The translations under genes were made by a program, and so were the position numbers. DNA of 64,000 nt from CAVQEG01 sp963711465 (GTDB lineage Bacteria > Bacteroidota > Ignavibacteria > OLB7), in NCBI GenBank assembly GCA_963711465.1, contig CAVQEG010000001.1, positions 620,001 through 684,000 of the forward strand. The letters run 5' to 3'. Below, piece after piece: positions 55,583-64,000 of the stretch; position 1 is the stretch's first letter, and each line of letters opens with the position of its first letter. The notes beneath the pieces were generated by a model that saw nothing but the letters and a program-made list of their open reading frames with translations, did no database searches and had not been told where the DNA came from.

Positions 55583-56251
55583 ATGGAACTGTCGATCGAA
55601 CCAGGAGCACGAACGGTCCGGGCCGAGTGGCTCGGGCGTGTCGACTATTCGACGGCGTGGGAGCGGCAGCGGGCGGTATTCGACAGCGTCGTTACCGGCG
55701 ATGCCGACAACACGTTTCTGCTTTGTGAGCATCCCGACGTGATCACGCTGGGTCGCAACAGCCGCGACGACGCACATCTGCTGAAGGATCGTCAGGCGCT
55801 GGGCCGCGACGGCTATGAGGTGTTCGACGTCGACCGCGGCGGCGACGTCACCTACCACGGGCCGGGTCAGCTGGTCGGCTATCCGATCATCCGGCTTGCG
55901 GATTTCCGCGAGGATCTCGGGTGGTACATGCGTTCGATCGAGGAGCTGATCATCCGGGCGGCAAGGCACTACGGCATCGAGGGGGGACGCAAGGAAGGGA
56001 TGTCAGGGGTGTGGGTCGGTGAACGCAAGCTCTGCGCGATCGGCGTTCGTGCTTCGCGATGGGTGACCATGCATGGGTTCGCGTTCAACGTGACGACCGA
56101 TCTTTCGCGATTCGGCGCGATCGTGCCGTGCGGCATTTCCCAGTTCGACGTCACATCGGTTCAGCGTGAGAGCGGCCGTTCGCCGTCGTTGGAGGAGGTG
56201 GCTGCGGCGGTCGTCTCCGAATGGGACGGCGTGTTCGCCCCGACGGCATGA
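55583..56251 (+). CDS. lipB: Octanoyl-ACP:protein N-octanoyltransferase LipB
   Basis: Transfers octanoate from acyl carrier protein to lipoyl domains such as GcvH, the first step of protein lipoylation. The 222-residue protein has the core motif RGGDVTYHGPGQLVGYPI, the catalytic lysine region GERKLCAIGVR and the catalytic Cys in IVPCGI. MELSIEPGA at 55583 is preferred, as the earlier open frame has no support. LipA, which inserts sulfur, is not seen nearby. Its neighbour lpdA acts on the same cofactor. Confidence 0.95.
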   Translation: MELSIEPGARTVRAEWLGRVDYSTAWERQRAVFDSVVTGDADNTFLLCEHPDVITLGRNSRDDAHLLKDRQALGRDGYEVFDVDRGGDVTYHGPGQLVGYPIIRLADFREDLGWYMRSIEELIIRAARHYGIEGGRKEGMSGVWVGERKLCAIGVRASRWVTMHGFAFNVTTDLSRFGAIVPCGISQFDVTSVQRESGRSPSLEEVAAAVVSEWDGVFAPTA

Positions 56252-56267
56252 GATCCCGCATTCGCCG

Positions 56268-56275
56268 TATATTCG
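56268..56275 (+). promoter_or_regulatory. Possible -7 element before the amidotransferase gene
   Basis: TATATTCG lies about 60 bases before the start at 56337. It resembles TAnnTTTG with one change; no -33 element was found. Weak. Confidence 0.25.
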
Positions 56276-56336
56276 GCTCTTTCTGATCGGCCCGAGCACT
56301 CCCACGGGGCCGGACTTCCCCGAATCGCAGCAATCA

Positions 56337-57230
56337 ATGTGTCGCTTCCTGGCATACACGGGCCGACCGGTGCTCGCCAACGACCTGTTGTACCGTCCGA
56401 AGCATTCGCTCATCGAACGACAGTCGGTCGAGGCGCAGGAAATGTCGGTGCCGATCAACGGTGACGGCTTCGGCATCAGCTGGTACGACTTCGCCTTCGA
56501 TGACACTCCATGTCAGTTCCGCTCGACGCGCCCGGCGTGGAGTGACATGAACCTGCGCTTCCTGGCCCGCAAGGTCAGGTCTTCGATGTTCTTTGCGCAC
56601 GTACGCGCCGCCACGCCCGGATCGCTCGTCGAGGAGGTCAACGCTCACCCGTTCGTCTACGGTCGACTGAGCTGGATGCACAACGGCATGGTGCTCGGCT
56701 TCCGCAAGATCCGTCGGGCGCTGCTGCGCTCGCTGGGTGATCCCGCCTACGACGCCATCCATGGCTCGACCGACTCGGAGCATCTCTTCGGCCTGTTTCT
56801 CAACAACCTTCCGGATCCGACCGGTGACGTGTCGACCGAGCAGATGGTCTCGGCGATGTTCGGAATGTTCGAGGACTTCAACCGGCTGTTGATTGAGCAG
56901 GACGTACGCGAGCATTCGTATCTGAACCTGTGTGTCAGCAACGGCCGGGCACTGGTGGCCACGCGCTACACGACCAACCCGCGCGTGCAGCCGGCATCGC
57001 TCTACTACATGTTCGGCAAAGAGTACGTCGCCACCGATCAGCGCTGCTTCATGCTGCCCGACGAGGGTCGCGCAGAGGCGGTGATCGTCGCCTCAGAGCC
57101 ATTCACGTCGATGAAGTCCGACTGGATCAAGGTGGTGAGGAATTCGATGATCATCGTCGAGGAGGATCTCTCGATCCGATTCGCCGATATCCAGCTTCCG
57201 TTCGAAAAGGCCGCCTTCGTCTACGACTGA
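56337..57230 (+). CDS. Class II glutamine amidotransferase, EgtC-like
   Basis: An N-terminal nucleophile hydrolase whose Cys2 becomes the nucleophile after removal of Met1, starting MCRFLAYTGRPVL. Core motifs are DGFGISWYDF, FAHVRAATPGSLVEEVNAHPF and SWMHNGMVLGF. EgtC, which removes glutamate from hercynyl-gamma-glutamylcysteine sulfoxide, belongs to this family, and egtB-egtD-egtA lie 2.3 kb upstream. At 297 residues it is longer than mycobacterial EgtC (about 227) and could instead be a YafJ-like amidotransferase. lpdA and lipB separate it from the egt genes. EgtC is therefore plausible but not proven; EgtE is not in the window. Confidence 0.65.
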   Translation: MCRFLAYTGRPVLANDLLYRPKHSLIERQSVEAQEMSVPINGDGFGISWYDFAFDDTPCQFRSTRPAWSDMNLRFLARKVRSSMFFAHVRAATPGSLVEEVNAHPFVYGRLSWMHNGMVLGFRKIRRALLRSLGDPAYDAIHGSTDSEHLFGLFLNNLPDPTGDVSTEQMVSAMFGMFEDFNRLLIEQDVREHSYLNLCVSNGRALVATRYTTNPRVQPASLYYMFGKEYVATDQRCFMLPDEGRAEAVIVASEPFTSMKSDWIKVVRNSMIIVEEDLSIRFADIQLPFEKAAFVYD

Positions 57231-57280
57231 GCGCGCTGCCCGCGCCGCTCGAGGACCTTTCCTGAAGTCACGATCGAACC

Positions 57281-59233
<1,953 letters not shown>

Positions 59234-59314
59234 GATGCGATCGGATCTCGGGGAATTGGAAATCCAATACAGGCAGCAAACGAATTCGAACCTAGTCGAC
59301 GGACGTAATTCGCG

Positions 59315-60994
59315 ATGATATTTCTACTCCTGACGCTCTTCCTACCGCTCGTGGCCGCCATCGTGGCGATGCTGATGCCGTCGGACAATCGTTCGGCACC
59401 GCGATGGGTCGCCACCATCGGTTCGATCGTCGCGTTCGCCGTTTCACTGCTGCTCTTCTGTGGATTCAACCAGTCCGACCCGCGGTTCCAGTTCCTGGTC
59501 GACGTGCCGTGGATCAGTTCGCTCGACGTGGGGTTCCGTTTCGGACTCGACGGCATCTCGCTGCTGATGGTGCTGCTGACGACGTTCATCCTGCCGATTG
59601 CCATTGTCAGTTCGCGCAATGCCATTCGCGACAGGGAGAAGCTCTACTACGTCATGATCCTGCTGCTCGAATTCGGGCTGCTTGGTGTGTTCATGGCGCT
59701 CGACACCTTCGTCTTCTACGTCTTCTGGGAGCTCGTGCTGATTCCGATGTATTTCCTCATCGGAATCTGGGGAGGGAAGGACCGGATCTACGCGTCGATG
59801 AAGTTCTTCCTCTACACGATGCTCGGATCGCTGCTGATGCTCGTGGCGATCATCTGGCTGGGGCAGCTCGCCGCGCAGCAGACGGGGCACTTCACGACCG
59901 ACGTGCAGAAGCTGATGTCGATCGGGCCGTCGATTCCCTTCGACGTCCAGAAGTGGCTCTTCCTGGCGTTCGCACTGTCGTTCTGCATCAAGGTGCCGCT
60001 CTTCCCGCTGCATACCTGGCTGCCCGACGCGCACACGCAGGCACCGACGGCGGGGTCGATCATTCTGGCCGGCGTGATGCTGAAGATGGGCACCTACGGA
60101 CTGATCCGATTCAACCTCCAGTTCTTCCCGCAGGCCTCTCTGCACTACGCCGACGTGATCTCCGTGCTGGCGGTCATCGGCATCATCTACGGTGCGTTGC
60201 TGGCGATGGTGCAGCGCGACATCAAGCGGCTGGTGGCCTATTCGTCGGTCGCGCACCTCGGGTTCGTCGTGCTGGGCATCTTCTCGATGACCGCCGAGGG
60301 GGTGCAGGGTGCGGTGCTGCAGATGGTCAATCACGGTTTGTCGACCGGCGCGCTGTTCCTGCTGGTCGGGTTCATCTACGAACGCCGTCACACGCGCGAG
60401 ATGTCCGAGTTCGGCGGCATAGCCCGTTCGATGCCGGTCTACGCAGTGTTCTTCGCCCTTGCGGTCTTCGCCTCGGTCGGACTGCCGGGACTCAACGGAT
60501 TCGTGGGCGAATACCTGACGCTGATCGGCGCCTACATCTCGACCAACCTGGCCTCGAGCTGGTACGCGGTGATCGCGGCGTCGGGTGTGATTCTCGCGGC
60601 TGTCTACCTGCTGATACTCTATCAGGGAATTTTCTTCGGACCGCTCGACAAGGCGGAGAACGCGCGGCTGGTCGACCTCTCGCCGCGCGAGATCGGCACC
60701 GTCGTACCTCTCGTGATCTTCTTCGTCTGGATCGGCTTCCATCCCTCGACGTTCCTGTCGGTCAGTGAGACATCGACGCACGCCGTCGTGGGGGTGGTCG
60801 AGGGGCTCAGGGGCGAGACCCGCTACGCGCAGGAGGCGGCGTTGCGGCTGGGTGATTCGACCGTGACGACGACCGAGCATCCGCCGGCGCGGGTGGTGCC
60901 GGGACCGGGTCAGTCGGTCATTTCACCGAACGTACGACCGGCGCTGCCGCAGCAGCCTCCCGCGGCGATTCCACCGGCTCCGCAGGGACGATGA
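59315..60994 (+). CDS. nuoM: NADH-quinone oxidoreductase subunit M
   Basis: Second proton-channel subunit of complex I, 559 residues with about 14 helices. Typical parts are FRFGLDGISLLMVLLTTFI, FVFYVFWELVLIPMYFLIGI (conserved Glu), FALSFCIKVPLFPLHTWLPD and MVQRDIKRLVAYSSVAHLGF. The protein ends with an unusual Pro/Gln/Ala-rich tail of about 40 residues (PARVVPGPGQSV to the end), probably disordered. It follows nuoL by 81 bases and precedes nuoN by 75 bases. Confidence 0.96.
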   Translation: MIFLLLTLFLPLVAAIVAMLMPSDNRSAPRWVATIGSIVAFAVSLLLFCGFNQSDPRFQFLVDVPWISSLDVGFRFGLDGISLLMVLLTTFILPIAIVSSRNAIRDREKLYYVMILLLEFGLLGVFMALDTFVFYVFWELVLIPMYFLIGIWGGKDRIYASMKFFLYTMLGSLLMLVAIIWLGQLAAQQTGHFTTDVQKLMSIGPSIPFDVQKWLFLAFALSFCIKVPLFPLHTWLPDAHTQAPTAGSIILAGVMLKMGTYGLIRFNLQFFPQASLHYADVISVLAVIGIIYGALLAMVQRDIKRLVAYSSVAHLGFVVLGIFSMTAEGVQGAVLQMVNHGLSTGALFLLVGFIYERRHTREMSEFGGIARSMPVYAVFFALAVFASVGLPGLNGFVGEYLTLIGAYISTNLASSWYAVIAASGVILAAVYLLILYQGIFFGPLDKAENARLVDLSPREIGTVVPLVIFFVWIGFHPSTFLSVSETSTHAVVGVVEGLRGETRYAQEAALRLGDSTVTTTEHPPARVVPGPGQSVISPNVRPALPQQPPAAIPPAPQGR

Positions 60995-61069
60995 ACCGCT
61001 TGGGGCGCATCGAGAGCCGACTGCAGACAATTCGCATCAGGAACTTCCGAGCCGACTCCGACTCTACGC

Positions 61070-62518
61070 ATGAACATTACCGATCTACTTACAGCGCTTC
61101 CGATCGAGATCGTCGCCGTCACGGCGCTGGTGGTGATGCTCGTCGACGCCTTCGTGCCGCACACGACGGCCGCCTGCCGCATCATCGCGATCATCGGCCT
61201 GATCGGCGGGATCGTCGCCGCTGCGTGGACGATTCCCCTGAAGGCCGTCGGGTTCAATGACATGGTCGCCGCCGGCGGAATGGTGAGTCTCTTCGACATG
61301 CTCTTCTGCGCCTCGGGCATCCTGACGATTCTGCTGTCGCGGGAGTACTTCGAGCGCATGGGAGGGGCGTTCGACGAATTCTACACGCTGCTGATGTTCT
61401 CGATCGCCGGCATGATGCTCATCGCCCATGCCGCGGACCTGATCATCCTCTTCGTCGGCATCGAGGTGATGTCGATCTGCTTCTACGTGATGAGCGGCCT
61501 GGCGCGAAAGGAAGTCAGCTCGAACGAGGCGGCGCTGAAGTACTTCCTTCTGGGCGCCTTCATCAGCGGGTTTCTCGTCTACGGCATCGCGCTGCTCTAC
61601 GGATCGGTCGGATCGACGCACTACTCGGCAATCCCCAACGGTGCGGTGCACACGGCCTGGCCGGCCCTGTTCTGGGCCGGATTCGGCCTGACGATGGTGG
61701 GACTGTCATTCAAAGTCGCTGCATTCCCGTTCCATCAGTGGGCGCCGGACGTCTATCAGGGAGCGCCGACGGTAGTGACCGGATTCATGAGCACCGGTGG
61801 AAAAGCTGCGGCGTTCAGCGGATTCATCGGATTGATGGTTCCGGTGGTGATGAGCGGCGCGGCCGGCGTCGGCTACACACGGATGCTGATCGCAGTCTTC
61901 GCCGTCGGCTCGATGTTCATCGGCAACATCACGGCGATCGCGCAGACGAACGTCAAGCGAATGCTCGCCTACAGTTCGGTCGCGCACGCCGGTTACATGC
62001 TCATCGGAATTGCCGCGGCGAATTCGGTCGGGTTCGATGCAATCGTGTACTACCTGATTGCCTACCTGTTCATGCAGCTCGGCGCGTTTGCCGTCGTCGG
62101 AATTCTCGAGCGCGAACATGGAACGCATCTGACGCTGGACGACTACCGGGGTCTGGGACGGAGGCATCCGGCAATTGCTATGGTGATGGCGATCTTCATG
62201 CTGTCGCTGACGGGCATGCCACCGTTCGCCGGATTCTTTGGAAAGTATTATCTGTTCTATTCCGCGGTGAAGTCGGACATGACGTGGCTGGCGATACTGG
62301 GCGTGATATCGTCGGTGATTTCCGCGTGGTTCTACCTCGGACTGATTGTCACGATGTTCTTCCGCGAACCCGAGCGTAGCGAGGAGCCGACGGCCGCTCC
62401 GGGCGCGATGTCGAGCACGGCACTTGCTCTGGCAATCGCCGGAACGCTGGTGATCGGATTCCTGCCGGAGCTCATTCTCCGCTATTCCGACCGCGTACTG
62501 GCGGCCGTCACGCCGTAG
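61070..62518 (+). CDS. nuoN: NADH-quinone oxidoreductase subunit N
   Basis: Third antiporter-like subunit of complex I, 482 residues with about 14 helices. Typical parts are DLIILFVGIEVMSICFYVMSG (conserved Glu), SFKVAAFPFHQWAPDVYQG and AIAQTNVKRMLAYSSVAHAGYML. It completes the L-M-N set encoded here. A short hairpin follows at 62551-62570 and may end the transcript. Confidence 0.96.
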   Translation: MNITDLLTALPIEIVAVTALVVMLVDAFVPHTTAACRIIAIIGLIGGIVAAAWTIPLKAVGFNDMVAAGGMVSLFDMLFCASGILTILLSREYFERMGGAFDEFYTLLMFSIAGMMLIAHAADLIILFVGIEVMSICFYVMSGLARKEVSSNEAALKYFLLGAFISGFLVYGIALLYGSVGSTHYSAIPNGAVHTAWPALFWAGFGLTMVGLSFKVAAFPFHQWAPDVYQGAPTVVTGFMSTGGKAAAFSGFIGLMVPVVMSGAAGVGYTRMLIAVFAVGSMFIGNITAIAQTNVKRMLAYSSVAHAGYMLIGIAAANSVGFDAIVYYLIAYLFMQLGAFAVVGILEREHGTHLTLDDYRGLGRRHPAIAMVMAIFMLSLTGMPPFAGFFGKYYLFYSAVKSDMTWLAILGVISSVISAWFYLGLIVTMFFREPERSEEPTAAPGAMSSTALALAIAGTLVIGFLPELILRYSDRVLAAVTP

Positions 62519-62550
62519 CCAGCGCGCGCCGCCGGCCCCGAGGCATGTTC

Positions 62551-62570
62551 GACGGCAGGGAATTGCCGTC
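62551..62570 (+). terminator. Possible terminator hairpin after nuoN
   Basis: A 7-base stem, GACGGCA (62551-62557) and TGCCGTC (62564-62570), around GGGAAT lies 30 bases after the nuoN stop. It has no T tract, so termination is uncertain. Confidence 0.3.
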
Positions 62571-62621
62571 ACACCCGCGGAAGCCGAGGCAATTGCGGGG
62601 GGACGATCGCGTCACTTCTCG

Positions 62622-63698
62622 ATGGTGGTTTCTGAGAAGAACATATCGTCCGATGCCTCGCGTCCGCCGTTGAGTGAGCGTGAGGAACTGGTGCTGCGCG
62701 GAATCGTCCAGCAGTACATCCTCACGGCCAATCCTGTCGGTTCCCGTGTGCTGTCGCGGCGGCTCGACGAGGAGTCGCTCTCACCGGCCACCATTCGCAA
62801 TGTGATGGCGGATCTGGAGGAGAAGGGATACATCACCCATCCGCACACGTCCGCCGGACGAATTCCCACCGATCTCGGTTACCGCATCTACGTCGACGCA
62901 CTGCGACAGATCGAGCGGCTGACGCAGGCCGAGCGCAGCGCCATCCGTCGGCAGATCGATCCGTCGGCACCGACGCCGGTGCTCATGCGCGAGACGTCCC
63001 GGCTCGTCGGAGAGATCTCCCATCAGCTTGGACTCGTCACCGCGCCGGAGCTTCAGAACAGCGTTCTCGAGCGACTCGAACTGGTGCCGCTTTCCTCCAG
63101 CAGGGTGCTGGTGGTGCTGTCGATGTCCGCCGGCCTGGTGCGGACGATCACGCTCGAGTTCAACCAGGCGATCTCCAGGGAGATGGTCGATCAGCACGTA
63201 TCGATCCTCAACGAGCGGCTGGCAGGACACACCCTTCGGGAGCTTCGCACGACGTTCCGCGATCGGCTTCAGGACATCGCTGAACGGGGCGACGGATTGA
63301 TCCGGCTATTTCTGGACACTGCCGAGACGATTCTTCTGCACGATCCGGAACAGCGTGTGCACATCTCGCAGACGCAGAACATTCTTCGCCACCCCGAATT
63401 CAGTTCACAGCAGGGACTGCTCGGCGTGGTGGAGCTGATCGAGAACGAGGAGGTGATCGTGCATCTTCTCGAGGCGCACGTCGGTACAACGGGCGATCAG
63501 CAGACGGTCGACGTCATCATTGGCAGTGAACTCGGCGACGAGCGCATGGCGGCGTACAGTCTGATTTCGACGCGGTACCGCTTTGGCGACGCCGCGGGCA
63601 CGATCGGACTGATCGGACCGAAGCGGATGAACTACTCGAAAATGATCACGATCGTGGACTATGTGGCGACGTGCCTGACGGTCAATCCGCGGCGTTGA
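62622..63698 (+). CDS. hrcA: Heat-inducible transcription repressor HrcA
   Basis: Represses chaperone genes by binding CIRCE operators, with GroEL as co-regulator. The 358-residue protein begins with a winged-helix domain: LVLRGIVQQYILTANPVGSR, SPATIRNVMADLEEKGYI and the strong motif HPHTSAGRIPTDLGYRIYVD. The GAF-like and C-terminal domains follow (TIGLIGPKRMNYSKMITIVDYV). It is followed by grpE, the classic hrcA-grpE-dnaK/J order. No CIRCE (TTAGCACTC-N9-GAGTGCTAA) was found upstream of hrcA in the window. Confidence 0.96.
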   Translation: MVVSEKNISSDASRPPLSEREELVLRGIVQQYILTANPVGSRVLSRRLDEESLSPATIRNVMADLEEKGYITHPHTSAGRIPTDLGYRIYVDALRQIERLTQAERSAIRRQIDPSAPTPVLMRETSRLVGEISHQLGLVTAPELQNSVLERLELVPLSSSRVLVVLSMSAGLVRTITLEFNQAISREMVDQHVSILNERLAGHTLRELRTTFRDRLQDIAERGDGLIRLFLDTAETILLHDPEQRVHISQTQNILRHPEFSSQQGLLGVVELIENEEVIVHLLEAHVGTTGDQQTVDVIIGSELGDERMAAYSLISTRYRFGDAAGTIGLIGPKRMNYSKMITIVDYVATCLTVNPRR

Positions 63699-63773
63699 GC
63701 CACCGGATTGCGCACCGTTGGCACGATCGCAGAATCGAATTCAGGGAATCAACACGATAGAGGGAATTGATCG

Positions 63774-64000
63774 ATGAGCAAGCATGACGACAGGCACGGT
63801 CGACACGAGCGGGGCGACGAGGGGCAGGCCGCGGAGCAGGAGCGTGCCGAGAGCCCGGGCGATCGCATTGCGGCGCTCGAACGCGAGGTCGCCGAACTGC
63901 GCGACCAGAAACTGCGCAGCATTGCCGAACTCGATAACATGCGGCGCCGGGCGCAGCAGCAGGCGGCCGATACCGTGCGCTATGCCAATGAGAACCTGCT
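63774..64000 (+). CDS. grpE: GrpE nucleotide exchange factor, N-terminal part
   Basis: Co-chaperone that releases ADP from DnaK. The gene is cut by the window edge after about 75 codons. The translation begins MSKHDDRHGRHERGDEGQ, an acidic and basic disordered tail. It continues with the long coiled-coil typical of GrpE: IAALEREVAELRDQKLRSIA, then AELDNMRRRAQQQAADTVRY. ATG 63774 has AGGGA at 63761-63765 upstream. The 75-base gap after hrcA and the shared strand support one heat-shock operon. Confidence 0.9.
   Translation, partial: MSKHDDRHGRHERGDEGQAAEQERAESPGDRIAALEREVAELRDQKLRSIAELDNMRRRAQQQAADTVRYANENL

Noticed and set aside
59444..60880. A 478-residue minus-strand frame rich in Glu, Arg and Gln
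   Set aside because: It is antisense to nuoM; the composition is that expected opposite hydrophobic membrane codons.

Overview
The window is a GC-rich (roughly 60-65% by eye), densely coded bacterial chromosome segment, almost all housekeeping genes on both strands. Four signs point to the Bacteroidota/Chlorobiota side of the tree, most like a GC-rich Chlorobiota/Kapabacteria-type lineage: three large secreted proteins end in type IX secretion (T9SS) sorting domains with an ITPNPV-like motif; the two clearest promoters have the Bacteroidota form TTTG-N20-TAnnTTTG; the 4Fe-4S ferredoxin begins with the green-sulfur-type ITEECxxCGACEPECP motif; and the EF-P loop reads PGNLRAF. The taxon is an inference, not a match.

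Layout. 1-1550: end of priA and a membrane-anchored endonuclease/exonuclease/phosphatase protein. 1651-6446 (minus): an Nfn/GltD-like two-subunit flavoprotein and a lipoprotein. 6608-10160: tRNA-Ala and tRNA-Asp, each followed by a terminator, then def and alaS. 10146-11126 (minus): BtuF-like lipoprotein. 11256-18750: two tandem paralogous Asp-box propeller T9SS cargo proteins, the second with a one-base frameshift. 18778-21195 (minus): multispanning HExxH protein. 21376-24921: ferredoxin and gcvP. 25039-28752: a third T9SS cargo protein. 29073-32186 (minus): tRNA-Cys, efp, accB, accC (one-base frameshift) and gcvH. 32368-33342 (minus): exported unknown. 33502-36506: pgsA-pgpA-cinA and adk. 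36559-40524 (minus): pstC-pstA-pstB-phoU without pstS. 40711-43296 (minus): glycogen phosphorylase. 43492-45877: zinc-finger membrane protein, TlpA-like lipoprotein, SpoU methyltransferase. 45874-47238 (minus): metallophosphoesterase. 47431-50185: ECF sigma factor, small anti-sigma-like membrane protein, CpxP-like sensor, an array of eight 17-bp tandem repeats and a secreted Cys/His-motif protein. 50330-57230: ergothioneine genes egtB-egtD-egtA, then lpdA, lipB and an EgtC-like amidotransferase. 57281-62518: nuoL-nuoM-nuoN. 62622-64000: hrcA and the start of grpE.

How the genes fit together. gcvP, gcvH, lpdA and lipB supply most of a lipoylated glycine-cleavage system (gcvT is not here). efp-accB-accC pairs translation with fatty-acid initiation. 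The egt genes make a low-molecular-weight thiol. The sigma/anti-sigma/CpxP-like trio at 47431-49241 resembles in architecture the CnrH/CnrY/CnrX metal-sensing module, and with the repeat array and the Cys/His-motif secreted protein beside it is the most interesting candidate system here. Two conserved genes (accC and the second propeller protein) carry single extra bases whose removal restores the expected protein exactly, so sequence errors must be considered.
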